64,000 nt of DNA from a bacterium (GCA_017652265.1 JAGCBH010000006.1:21637-85636), one strand, 5' to 3'. Shown: positions 1 to 7,340, counted from the first letter of the stretch. Notes: a model not told the origin generated them from the sequence alone. Numbers and translations: made by a program.

Positions 1-688
1 TATACCCGGTACCGGTTTTCTTTGTCATTGCCCATGCCAGTTTTTCGTTAGGATTTAATTTTGCCTGTTCTTTCATCGTGTATAAAACAGTTGCACATTC
101 CGCTCTTGTTGCTGCTCTGTGAGGAGCGATAAGATTTTTGTCTTCCATAGGGGAAGTTGAAATCAAACCGAAAATTTCGGCTTTGCCGTATTTGATAATA
201 GCTTCATTGGAAAGTGTGTTTACATCAGAATATTTCGCTTTCAAAATTTCCTGAGCTTTTGCCAAACTGATATTTTTATCAGACAAAGCATTAGCAGCAA
301 CCATAATTGCTTCTTCTCTTGATACGGAATCATAAGGTCTGAATTTTTCAGCACTTGAAGAAATCAAATCAAAGAACAGCGCTTTTTGAATAAAATTGTA
401 AGCCCAAAAATCGCTGTCAATATCCGTAAACATAACAGGCTGAGCAACTTGGGCATGTTCTTGTCCCAATGCTCTTATAGCCATTGAAGCAAATTCCGCT
501 CTTGTTACAAGATCATCCGGCTTAAAAGTGCCGTCCGGATATCCATATAAAACACCCTGCTCAGACAATTCATTAATCTGCTTTGCCGCCCAGTGATTAG
601 CCGGAACATCAGGGTACGCCATTACGGTATTACTTGTAAAAAATACCGCAAACGCTGCCAAAATACCTACTAGTAATTTTTTCATCAT
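1..688 (-). CDS. Secreted protein with three SLH domains (3' part beyond window)
   Basis: The reading frame is open from an ATG at 688 to the window edge, giving 229 visible codons, so the gene is partial. The start follows a strong AAGGTGG ribosome site. Residues 1-24 form a signal peptide ending in VMA before YPDVP. Three S-layer homology domains follow: about residues 25-75 (begins YPDVPANHWA, ends TRAEFASMAI), about 87-140 (FTDIDSDFWAYNFI, SREEAIMVAA) and about 155-210 (YSDV, TRAECATVLY). SLH domains anchor proteins to peptidoglycan-linked polymer. In cyanobacterial relatives and Negativicutes they sit at the N-terminus of outer-membrane porins, but the C-terminal part is outside the window, so a porin role is only a guess. 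The GH13-like gene lies directly upstream on the same strand, with 16 bases between. Confidence 0.9.
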   Translation of the reverse strand, partial: MMKKLLVGILAAFAVFFTSNTVMAYPDVPANHWAAKQINELSEQGVLYGYPDGTFKPDDLVTRAEFASMAIRALGQEHAQVAQPVMFTDIDSDFWAYNFIQKALFFDLISSSAEKFRPYDSVSREEAIMVAANALSDKNISLAKAQEILKAKYSDVNTLSNEAIIKYGKAEIFGLISTSPMEDKNLIAPHRAATRAECATVLYTMKEQAKLNPNEKLAWAMTKKTGTGY

Positions 689-704
689 ACCACCTTTCTA
701 CTTT

Positions 705-2243
705 CTAAATTTCAAAGTCATTTATCATTAATATTTGTATTTCACTCGCACTTAAATCAACGTTAATCTTATTTTTGCCAATAATAGGAGCGCCCGTTAT
801 TCTTACCGGCATAATTATCAAGTCAGGATTAATCTTTTTAATCTTAACTTCGCCTTTTGCATAGCCGCTCTTGTTCAGGTTACCTATCACAATAAGAGTA
901 TTTCTGTTATACGAAATTGCATAAGCAAATACGCTTGGATTATTTGTTTTCAATACGTGGAATGTACCCAGATTTAAATGTTTTACCAGATATTTTTTAA
1001 GCATGTTAGACATAACATATTCGTTTATAAGTATCTCATTATTGCCGTACGGAACGGGTGAATAGTTATATATGTCCATTTTTCCGCGCTGTACAAAATA
1101 TCTGTTATCGTCAGTATCTGATTCTTTGGCAACTTTATTACCCCAAGGATATATGAAGTTTGCACCGTTTTGATTACCATCCAAAATATATGAATTAACC
1201 GGCAGTGTCGCACCTAACCAGTATTCCATAATACAGAAATCAGCGCCCTGATTTAAAAGAACACTTTCATCATCGTGAGAATCAAATACTCCCATAACCG
1301 CTTTCGGTTCATTGCCTTTTCTTATCGAAGAAATATAATTTGAAAGCTTTGTTGTAAATTCATTTGCACTGGTAATATTTTTAAATTCTTCAAAGAATCC
1401 GTAATATCCGTCAAACCCCGCATTCAAAAGAGCTTCTTTGGAAGTGTTAACAGGAGAAATTTTAACTAGTTTCTGATTATCTTCAACCTGCGCAATCCAA
1501 AGGAATTGAGGATCCATTTTTCTTGAATAAGAAATTAAATCTTTCCAGAAAGATGCAGGCTTAAGTTCCGGTTCACTGGCTCTTACACCGTCAACCCCAA
1601 GTTCAAGCATCAAATCTACAAAACTTTTATAAACTTCATACAATTCCCTGTTGTATGCTTCTTCCGTACCTGCGTTAAACATTTTGACATCAGTCCACTC
1701 TCCTGCCTGCTGAGCGTCACCGTTTTTATCCTTTAAAAATAATTCCGGACGTTTAAGATACAAGTCATACGCGCCACATGGCGGAAGGTCAACAATAATT
1801 CTTATATCATTTTCATGTGCAGCTTCTATAAATTTCTTTGCCTGATCGTTAGCGGAAAGTATTGATTTATCACTAACAAGCTGATGATTTAATTTTGAAA
1901 AATCCGAAACCGCATACAAAGAACCCGCCGTTCCCAACGCCTTAACTTTTCCTACTTCATTAATAGGCATAAGCAAAAGAGTGTTAATACCATATGAAGG
2001 CATTACTTTTATACGTTCTATTGCGTTCAAAAAATTACCGCTTTCTTCGCCCTGCGATTTCATTATAAGGCCGTCACCGTCAGTATCCAAAGCGGCAAAA
2101 CTCCTCATATTTACTTCCATAATTATCGCGGAATTATTTAAAAAAGCTGTTCTTAAATCGTTTATCCATACTTTATTTGCAGCGTAAGCCTGATTTAATC
2201 CCAAAAGAACCACGCCTAACAAAAGAAATAATACTCTTTTCAT
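705..2243 (-). CDS. Secreted alpha-amylase-family (GH13-like) protein, catalytic nucleophile replaced
   Basis: The frame is open from 2330, but I place the start at the ATG at 2243 (512 aa). It has a GAGGGAG site 6 bases upstream and gives a clean signal peptide, MKRVLFLLLG...QAYA. The body looks like a GH13 TIM barrel: an N-terminal barrel strand near IIMEVNMRSF, a region I-like strand ending IIVDLPP (about 149-154), a region II-like GVDGVRAS (about 216-223), and a region IV-like FDSHDD (about 320-325). Active GH13 enzymes have R-x-D in region II with Asp as the nucleophile. Here it reads R-A-S, and the general-acid Glu motif (GE) is also not clear (IAQVED). It may therefore be a carbohydrate-binding or otherwise repurposed homologue, or an enzyme using another residue. 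It is probably cotranscribed with the SLH gene. Confidence 0.7.
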   Translation of the reverse strand: MKRVLFLLLGVVLLGLNQAYAANKVWINDLRTAFLNNSAIIMEVNMRSFAALDTDGDGLIMKSQGEESGNFLNAIERIKVMPSYGINTLLLMPINEVGKVKALGTAGSLYAVSDFSKLNHQLVSDKSILSANDQAKKFIEAAHENDIRIIVDLPPCGAYDLYLKRPELFLKDKNGDAQQAGEWTDVKMFNAGTEEAYNRELYEVYKSFVDLMLELGVDGVRASEPELKPASFWKDLISYSRKMDPQFLWIAQVEDNQKLVKISPVNTSKEALLNAGFDGYYGFFEEFKNITSANEFTTKLSNYISSIRKGNEPKAVMGVFDSHDDESVLLNQGADFCIMEYWLGATLPVNSYILDGNQNGANFIYPWGNKVAKESDTDDNRYFVQRGKMDIYNYSPVPYGNNEILINEYVMSNMLKKYLVKHLNLGTFHVLKTNNPSVFAYAISYNRNTLIVIGNLNKSGYAKGEVKIKKINPDLIIMPVRITGAPIIGKNKINVDLSASEIQILMINDFEI

Positions 2244-2389
2244 ACACATCTCCCTCTTGAAAATACTATACCCCAAAAATAATAATAAAGCAATAATTTT
2301 CAAGTATTCAGGCAAACAAAAAGCGGACATCAGCCCGCAGTGAATTATTTGTGTGTAGTGTGAGTAAAAGTAAAATGCTTATATTAGAA

Positions 2390-2800
2390 CTAAATCAAAC
2401 TTTCGTCATAAAGAGCATCCATCAATGCTGCATTGCCGAATAGAGTTTCAATGTTTTTTTCGGTTTCAAATTCAGCAAATTTAGCCAAATCGCCTTTTGT
2501 AACACCGGCAATTCTTGCATATTCAGATGCTGTAGGCAATGGCATATGTGAAATGCCTGCCATTTCAAAAAGCTCTTTTAAATCCTTTTCCGTCTGTCTG
2601 TCAAGTCTTTCTTTGTTGACAAACATCAACGCATCATTCGCAACACGTGTAGACTTAAGTAATTCATCCCCTTTGTCAACAAATTTTGCCTGTTTGTTTT
2701 CATCAACAGCAACTTCCCTAACTACTTCCTGCTTGACTTCCTTTTCATTTTTCACGAAATAATTTCTGTTGTTTTCAAAATTTCCGTCTATTCTGACCAT
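2390..2800 (-). CDS. Hypothetical acidic/lysine-rich protein, 136 aa
   Basis: A well-placed AAAAGGAGG site lies 7 bases before the ATG. I do not recognise the family. The product has no signal peptide and no membrane segment. The first 60 residues are rich in Lys, Glu and Asn and probably disordered. The second half looks helical, with EKDLKELFEMAGISHMP and then a motif resembling a small helix-turn-helix (SEYARIAGVTKGDLAKFAEF, about 88-107), which could mean DNA binding but is not a confident match. The 5' leader holds an inverted repeat (2826-2864) and a GTTACA motif shared with two other small genes. It lies downstream of coaX on the same strand, 126 bases away. Confidence 0.65.
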   Translation of the reverse strand: MVRIDGNFENNRNYFVKNEKEVKQEVVREVAVDENKQAKFVDKGDELLKSTRVANDALMFVNKERLDRQTEKDLKELFEMAGISHMPLPTASEYARIAGVTKGDLAKFAEFETEKNIETLFGNAALMDALYDESLI

Positions 2801-2825
2801 TATTGGCCTCCTTTTCTCAATTCAG

Positions 2826-2864
2826 TTTTACTCACATAAATGTATTCGGCATATATGAGTAAAA
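2826..2864 (-). promoter_or_regulatory. Inverted repeat in the 5' leader of the 136-aa gene
   Basis: A 9-base arm TTTTACTCA (2826-2834) is matched by TGAGTAAAA (2856-2864), with further partial pairing inside. It lies 26 bases upstream of the 136-aa start codon and is not followed by a T-run, so it is more likely an operator or RNA hairpin than the coaX terminator. Confidence 0.4.
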
Positions 2865-2926
2865 ACTTTAATAAAAAAGAAGGTTTTGTTACATAACTTA
2901 ATAATAAATCTTAAAAGCCCGTCATA

Positions 2927-3685
2927 TCAGGCATTTAAATATTCATAAACTTTCAAAAGACCTCGCAAAGTCAGGTCGGGTTCGACATAATCAAACAAAT
3001 TTTCCGTATATTGTGAAATAAATTCCGCCAGGCCGCCGGTTGCAATAACCACAAATTTATCCGGCGCAAGAGCTTCCCTGTAGCGCTTTACTATACCTTC
3101 AGCCATTGCCGCGCTACCGTAAACAACACCTGCAAGCATGGCGTCAACCGTATCCGTTGCAATAAGTTTTTTTGGCGCTGAGACCTTTGTTTCAGGCAAT
3201 TTACTGGTTTTAGATGCCAAAGCGCCAAGCTGAATATTTATTCCCGCCGTTATCAGCCCGCCTATAAACTCTTTATTTTTTGTCACAATTTCAACTGTAG
3301 TAGCCGTTCCGAAATCTACTATCACGCAATTTTCATGATATAACTCAACCGCACCGAAAGAATTTGCAATTCTGTCTGCGCCAAGTTCTGCAGGCACATC
3401 CGTTTTAATTTTCAATCCCAAAGGCAAATCATAAGTCAGCACAAGCGAATTCAGAGAGAACTGTTTATCAAGAAAATTTTTAAATCTTAAATCAAGTCCT
3501 GTTACAACAGATGCTATCACACAACCCGAAATGTTAAATCCAACGGTTTGCTCTTTTATCTTCTCACCGTATTCAAAATCCGAAACAGCATAATTTGACG
3601 GCAAACAAAACTTTTTAGTTAAGTTTTCACCGTCAAATATACCAAACGTTATATTACTGTTACCAATATCAATAGCTAATATCAT
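2927..3685 (-). CDS. coaX: Type III pantothenate kinase
   Basis: This enzyme phosphorylates pantothenate with ATP in the first step of coenzyme A synthesis. It has the ASKHA-fold marks of the type III family: the phosphate-binding motif DIGNSN at 6-11, GADR at 102-105 carrying the catalytic Asp, and DFGTATT at 124-130 followed by GGLITAGI. At 252 aa it has the usual length. No Shine-Dalgarno precedes the ATG; a TATAAT -10 box lies at 3695-3700, only 9 bases upstream, so the mRNA leader should be one or a few bases. It belongs to the same pathway as panD (31803) and panB/panC (53841-55547). Confidence 0.95.
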   Translation of the reverse strand: MILAIDIGNSNITFGIFDGENLTKKFCLPSNYAVSDFEYGEKIKEQTVGFNISGCVIASVVTGLDLRFKNFLDKQFSLNSLVLTYDLPLGLKIKTDVPAELGADRIANSFGAVELYHENCVIVDFGTATTVEIVTKNKEFIGGLITAGINIQLGALASKTSKLPETKVSAPKKLIATDTVDAMLAGVVYGSAAMAEGIVKRYREALAPDKFVVIATGGLAEFISQYTENLFDYVEPDLTLRGLLKVYEYLNA

Positions 3686-3717
3686 AACAGTTCGATTATA
3701 TCATGAAAAGATTTCAG

Positions 3718-3894
3718 TTAGCCTACCAAGGCATTAGCCCCTGAATCACCAGAATCACCGAACATTTTATGTAAAACATCTGCAAAATTAAAGTCAAACT
3801 TCGGTACTACTGGAGGTGTTTGCTGTGGATTCCCAGTTACATCTTTGTTATCCAATTTTACAGAAGAAACTGCTGGTATCGCATCGTCTTTCAT
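3718..3894 (-). CDS. Small hypothetical protein, 58 aa
   Basis: The ATG at 3894 follows a strong TGGAGG site 7 bases upstream. The product begins MKDDAIPAVSSVKL, has a Pro-rich middle (QQTPPVVP, 25-31) and ends in a Gly/Ser/Asp-rich tail (GDSGDSGANALVG). It has no signal peptide or membrane helix, and I recognise no family. Its upstream DNA shares two elements at matched spacing with the region upstream of the 128-aa Gly/Cys-rich gene at 35237, which argues that it is a genuine, co-regulated gene. It ends 32 bases before the coaX start on the same strand. Confidence 0.6.
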   Translation of the reverse strand: MKDDAIPAVSSVKLDNKDVTGNPQQTPPVVPKFDFNFADVLHKMFGDSGDSGANALVG

Positions 3895-3939
3895 AATTAT
3901 CCTCCATTTTTAAGCATAGTATATCCACTTTATATACTT

Positions 3940-4004
3940 ATAAAGTATTTTTTTTCATGGAAATTGCGCTCTTTATATAAATTCGTTACAAACCTTTACA
4001 TTTC
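3940..4004 (-). promoter_or_regulatory. Composite upstream element of the 58-aa gene
   Basis: Two blocks are shared with 35642-35719. ATAAAGTATTTTTTT (3940-3954 on the + strand) is identical in 15 of 15 bases. GTTACAAACCTTTACATTTC (3985-4004) matches in 17 of 20. The spacing between blocks is 30 bases here and 29 there. Block one overlaps an ATACTT/AAGTAT inverted repeat at both sites. It probably holds a promoter and operator. Confidence 0.5.
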
Positions 4005-4076
4005 GCCCGAAATATTAAAGTTTTCGCCCAAACATGCCGAAATACTTCATGCAAACCAAATATAAGGGGTACAAAA

Positions 4077-4226
4077 ATGAGTTTCAAAGCAGAATACAGA
4101 TGTGAACGCAAATGCGTTAAATATATATTAAGAGGAGCAAGGAAGCGCAGATATAAAGCGCAGAATGCCGTTAGAGAAGTAGTTTGTACGGCAGGTATTC
4201 AAAAGGCGTTGTACGCCGTAAGGTAA
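4077..4226 (+). CDS. Small, very basic hypothetical protein, 49 aa
   Basis: The ATG at 4077 has an AAGGGG site 8 bases upstream and runs for 49 codons to a TAA. The product is strongly basic (11 Arg and 6 Lys; centre ILRGARKRRYKAQ) with three Cys at 9, 13 and 37. I do not recognise it. It is transcribed away from the 58-aa gene, so 3895-4076 is a shared divergent promoter region. Coding status rests on the ribosome site and the open frame, and the transcript could instead be a structured RNA, since two hairpins follow directly. Confidence 0.45.
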   Translation: MSFKAEYRCERKCVKYILRGARKRRYKAQNAVREVVCTAGIQKALYAVR

Positions 4227-4253
4227 ATTCCGGAAATAAGAAGTGAGTTTTCC

Positions 4254-4277
4254 GGGCCGTCCGATATCGGACGGCCC
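4254..4277 (+). terminator. Perfect 24-base GC-rich palindrome after the 49-aa ORF
   Basis: GGGCCGTCCGAT is followed directly by its reverse complement. An overlapping hairpin (CCGGAAA 4230-4236 with TTTCCGG 4249-4255) lies just before it. The following bases (TTCGTGT) are only weakly T-rich, so termination is likely but not textbook. The high GC content is striking in this AT-rich DNA. Confidence 0.5.
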
Positions 4278-4306
4278 TTCGTGTATCAAAAATTTCAACA
4301 AAACGC

Positions 4307-4335
4307 TTGATTTTTAATCTTGTTTATATTAAATT
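4307..4335 (+). promoter_or_regulatory. Probable rpsO promoter
   Basis: TTGATT (4307-4312), a 17-base spacer and TAAATT (4330-4335). Transcription would begin near 4342 and give a leader of about 140 bases. Confidence 0.45.
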
Positions 4336-4341
4336 TCCTCT

Positions 4342-4475
4342 TGTAGAGTGCTTACGCCAAACAGCTACTCAACCGGCCGAAAGGGTGCAGAAACAGGGAA
4401 TCGGATACTGACAAAATGAGTGGTACAACGAATACCCAAGTTATAAAGCTCCTTATTGGCTGAATAAAAAAAGGA
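4342..4475 (+). ncRNA. Candidate structured 5' leader of rpsO
   Basis: The 140 bases before rpsO can form several helices by eye. CTACTCA (4365-4371) pairs with TGAGTGG (4417-4423) and encloses CC-GAAA-GG (4377-4384) and CCG/CGG (4373-4375 with 4402-4404). GCCAA (4356-4360) pairs with TTGGC (4456-4460). A competing short helix (GAGT 4346-4349 with ACTC 4367-4370) would disrupt the first. S15 genes in several phyla carry autoregulatory leaders bound by S15 that mimic its rRNA site. That this is one is inference; I could not match it to a named leader class. Confidence 0.4.
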
Positions 4476-4483
4476 AAGAAAAT

Positions 4484-4759
4484 ATGTCAATTAATTTGAA
4501 ACAAGAACAGAAAAAGCAACTCGTAAAAAAATACGGTTCTGATGCAAAAGACACAGGTTCTCCTGCGGTTCAGATTGCATTAATGAGTAAAAAAATTACT
4601 GAATTAACCGAACACCTTAAATCAAACAAAAACGATAACGCAACAAAGCGCGGTCTTTTGATGATGGTAGGTAAGAGAAAAAGACTTCTTTCATACTTGA
4701 AAGAAAAAAATCTTGAAGAATACCGTGATTTGGTTAAAAAATTAGGTATCAGAGGTTAA
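4484..4759 (+). CDS. rpsO: 30S ribosomal protein S15
   Basis: S15 binds the three-way junction of the central domain of 16S rRNA early in 30S assembly. The 91 residues match the family throughout: DTGSPAVQIALMSKKI (23-38), the LTEHLK helix (41-46), RGLLMMVGKRKRLLSYL (56-72) and the C-terminal LGIRG. An AAGGAAAG ribosome site sits just upstream. It has its own promoter, a long leader and a strong terminator, so it appears monocistronic; the pnp gene that often follows rpsO is absent. Confidence 0.98.
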   Translation: MSINLKQEQKKQLVKKYGSDAKDTGSPAVQIALMSKKITELTEHLKSNKNDNATKRGLLMMVGKRKRLLSYLKEKNLEEYRDLVKKLGIRG

Positions 4760-4777
4760 TTTAAAATTTGACAGTTT

Positions 4778-4805
4778 AAAGGCGGGACTCGTGTCCCGCC
4801 TTTTT
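4778..4805 (+). terminator. rpsO intrinsic terminator
   Basis: GGCGGGAC, loop TCGT, GTCCCGCC, then TTTTT: a perfect 8-bp GC-rich stem with a T-run, 20 bases after the rpsO stop. Confidence 0.95.
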
Positions 4806-4828
4806 AATTCTAAACATTCCTTAACCAT

Positions 4829-4857
4829 TTGCCATAAAACAAAAAAAAAAGTAAAAT
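4829..4857 (+). promoter_or_regulatory. Promoter of the response regulator gene
   Basis: TTGCCA (4829-4834), 17 bases, TAAAAT (4852-4857). The expected start near 4864 gives a leader of about 26 bases holding the GGTGG ribosome site. Confidence 0.6.
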
Positions 4858-4889
4858 CTTAGTGTGTTTTAATTACTGGTGGTATAAGT

Positions 4890-5273
4890 ATGAAAAAAAT
4901 ATTAATTGTTGATGATGAGCAGGATATTGTAGAGAGTTTAAAATTTGTGCTGGAATTGGCAGGATATTCCTGTTTCTGCGCATTTAACGGCGAAGACGGA
5001 CTAAAAATGGTAAAAGAAATCGTTCCTGATTTAATAATACTTGACGTCATGATGCCTAAAATTAACGGATTCAAAATTAGCCGACTACTTAAATTTGACA
5101 AAAAATACAAAGATATTCCGATTATAATGCTCACTGCACGTTCTCAGGCAGGAGACAAACTTATTGGTGAAGAAACAGGGGTTGATGAATATATTACAAA
5201 ACCTTTTGATTTGGATAACGTTACGGAAACCGTAAATAAATATTTGAGGAATGTGAATGCAGGCAGTAACTAA
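4890..5273 (+). CDS. Single-domain response regulator (receiver only)
   Basis: A CheY-like receiver of 127 aa with no output domain. The acidic pocket is D8-D9, the phospho-acceptor is D52 in LDVMMPK, the conserved Thr lies in MLTAR (about 82) and the Lys is in TKPFD (about 104). The gene overlaps the following GspE/PilB-like ATPase by 17 bases, so the two are translationally coupled and probably act together, as receivers do in regulating pilus or surface motility. No histidine kinase is in the window. Confidence 0.93.
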   Translation: MKKILIVDDEQDIVESLKFVLELAGYSCFCAFNGEDGLKMVKEIVPDLIILDVMMPKINGFKISRLLKFDKKYKDIPIIMLTARSQAGDKLIGEETGVDEYITKPFDLDNVTETVNKYLRNVNAGSN

Positions 5274-6639
5274 CAAAACTCTTGAAAAACTTAAATATGA
5301 CCTTGTAAGAGACGGACTTGTATCATTTGAGGACGTAAATCAGGCGACTCAACTTGCGCAGTCCCAAAACACAAACATCGGACAAGTATTGATAAATTCA
5401 GGCATCCTGTCGGAAGAGGCTATTTTAAAGTTCCTGGAAGACAAACTGCATTTGCCTTTTGTAGATCTTAACGATTATTCAATTGATACCAAAACGCTTA
5501 AGTACGTATCCTACGGTGATGCAAAAAAATACAAGATTCTGCCGATGTTCAAAATTGAAGATATTTTAACTGTTGCAATGGCTGATCCTATGGATTTGTT
5601 CGCCATTGACAAAATCGTTGAAACGGCGGAATGTTCAATTGAAGCAGTAATTGTATCGGAAAACGCTCTTTTGGAAAAAATTGACGAATACTATAATGAA
5701 GTTTCCGATTCAGATAAAATTCTGGCGGAATATGCTATTGATGCTCTGGACTGGCGGAAAGAACTTCATAATGAAGATTTAAGCGATGAACACATCCGCA
5801 AAATTATAAGCACAATTCTTTGTCAGGCTGTTTCCGAAAATGTTCACGAAATAATTTTCAGAATGGGTGAAAACGGCTTTGAAGTTACATTTAAATCCGC
5901 TGATAAGACCGAAAGCAAAGGCTTTATACCTGAAGTTTTAACAGATTCGTTCATCGCAAAGCTGAAAAATGCGGCTAAGCTGGATGCATCCGTCAGCGAA
6001 GTTCCTCAATTAGGCAAAATTGATTTTAAAATGGGTGATTTATCACTTGTTGCAAGTGTTTCAACATTCCCGACAATTATGGGTGAGAGAATTTACATAA
6101 AACTGTATAAACCGCCGGTTAAACTCAGCAAATTAATAAATAATCCGGATAAATATAATCTTTTAATTAATACTTTATCAACTCCGGGTGTTATATTCGT
6201 TTGCGGACCGCAATTATCAGGGAAAACCCACCTCATATATGCTCTATTGAATGAAATATCGGGTTCTAACAAAAATATAATGACGCTGGAAAGTATCGCA
6301 AAATACAATTTGCCTAATGTTAGCCAGTGCGAACTGAACGAAAATGTCGGATTTAACATGGATAAAGCCGCAAAATTTATAGAATTTCAGTCGCCTGACA
6401 TAATTTATCTTGAGGGAATGAAAAACAAAGAAACTTTTGACTATTTTTCCGAACTTGTATTTAACGACAAAGTTATCATAATGGAATTTCTTGCAAACAA
6501 CATGGAGGATTTGAGGGATAAAATCGCCTATACGGATTTTGAAACCCTGAAATCTCTGATTTCATGCCTGATATTTATGCACTCATACGACAGTATAGAA
6601 GTTTTTGATAAAACTACGGCGCAGAAATATCTGGCATAA
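5257..6639 (+). CDS. Degenerate GspE/PilB-type secretion ATPase with MshEN N-domain
   Basis: Residues about 5-145 look like the MshEN (T2SSE_N) domain: LVSFEDVNQA, then IGQVLINSGILSEEAILKFL and a second half around ILPMFKIEDILTVAMADPMD. This domain in PilB/MshE relatives binds c-di-GMP. The ATPase part keeps a Walker A, GPQLSGKT (317-324), and a Walker B-like SPDIIYLEG (379-387) with EGMKNKET where active enzymes have GEIRDxET. The Asp box (SDIHIEP in relatives) reads VHEIIFRM and the His box is lost. The zinc-binding CxxC pairs are absent. At 460 aa it is shorter than PilB (about 560). It may be a regulatory paralogue or a weakly active motor. The start ATG has GAGG 7 bases upstream, inside the response regulator gene. 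Confidence 0.75.
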   Translation: MQAVTNKTLEKLKYDLVRDGLVSFEDVNQATQLAQSQNTNIGQVLINSGILSEEAILKFLEDKLHLPFVDLNDYSIDTKTLKYVSYGDAKKYKILPMFKIEDILTVAMADPMDLFAIDKIVETAECSIEAVIVSENALLEKIDEYYNEVSDSDKILAEYAIDALDWRKELHNEDLSDEHIRKIISTILCQAVSENVHEIIFRMGENGFEVTFKSADKTESKGFIPEVLTDSFIAKLKNAAKLDASVSEVPQLGKIDFKMGDLSLVASVSTFPTIMGERIYIKLYKPPVKLSKLINNPDKYNLLINTLSTPGVIFVCGPQLSGKTHLIYALLNEISGSNKNIMTLESIAKYNLPNVSQCELNENVGFNMDKAAKFIEFQSPDIIYLEGMKNKETFDYFSELVFNDKVIIMEFLANNMEDLRDKIAYTDFETLKSLISCLIFMHSYDSIEVFDKTTAQKYLA

Positions 6640-6641
6640 AC

Positions 6642-7340
6642 CTATTTAGCACTGCAAAGTTTTAAATTTTTAGTCTGATTTAGCGCAGACAACATCTTTA
6701 GGCTTCTTTTTGCGCTTTTATAGACATTTACATTCGCCGTCAATGTTGCGGCCTTTCTTAATGCCCTTCTTGCATGGGTTATTTTGCCTGTTTTTCGGTA
6801 ACAGGTCCCCAAAAGTTCAAAAATTCTGCCGTCTGAAATATCTTCTGACAATAATCCTGTCAGCAATTCAATAACATCATCATAACGTTCGGAACTCATG
6901 AGCAATTCGGATTTTTTTATAAATCCTTCAATAAAATCAGGATTTGTGTCATTAAGCCTGCTGTATATGAGTTCTGCCATGTCGGGCTCATCGCACATTT
7001 CATGCGCAAGTCCCAGATTTAATATTGCATAAGGATGATTTGGATTCAGTTTAATTGCTTTTATAAAACTGTTTACGGAAAGGCATGTATCTTTTAGTTT
7101 TGCAGCACAAAGTCCGCACTCATAAAAGGCCTCAAAACACTCAGGATTTTGCTTAAATGCCTTTGTAAAATATATTATTGCCTTTTCGTAATTTCCGGTT
7201 TTTTTATAACAAAAACCGGCAAGAAGGTATAATCTGTAGTTATTTCTTTCCCGCATAGCATAATTTAAAATATTTTTTAAATTATTTTTATAAAATTCGC
7301 TCACACTTTGCGGTTTTTGCGCCTGCTTTAATAAATCCAT
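6642..7340 (-). CDS. TPR-repeat protein, 232 aa
   Basis: Soluble helical-repeat protein with no signal peptide. TPR-like units are visible at about 37-70 (YRLYLLAGFCYKKTGNYEKA), 71-105 (PECFEAFYECGLCAAKLKD), 106-140 (PNHPYAILNLGLAHEM) and 172-205 (GRIFELLGTCYRKTGKITHA). TPRs mediate protein-protein contacts, and the partner is unknown. It converges on the GspE-like gene with only 2 bases between the stop codons. The reading frame begins with a plain ATG at 7340 and no strong ribosome site. Confidence 0.8.
   Translation of the reverse strand: MDLLKQAQKPQSVSEFYKNNLKNILNYAMRERNNYRLYLLAGFCYKKTGNYEKAIIYFTKAFKQNPECFEAFYECGLCAAKLKDTCLSVNSFIKAIKLNPNHPYAILNLGLAHEMCDEPDMAELIYSRLNDTNPDFIEGFIKKSELLMSSERYDDVIELLTGLLSEDISDGRIFELLGTCYRKTGKITHARRALRKAATLTANVNVYKSAKRSLKMLSALNQTKNLKLCSAK

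Noticed and set aside
705..2330. Longer start of the GH13-like protein at 2330
   Set aside because: The ATG at 2243 has a ribosome site and an exact signal peptide; the extra 29 residues would bury the signal peptide.
3820..4065. 81-aa plus-strand frame across the 58-aa gene's promoter
   Set aside because: It has no ribosome site, implausible composition, and overlaps the better supported minus-strand 58-aa gene.
4410..4440. GAGTGGTACAACG resembles the T-box antiterminator sequence
   Set aside because: The downstream gene is rpsO, not an aminoacyl-tRNA synthetase or amino-acid gene, and no stem I specifier loop or terminator alternative could be found.
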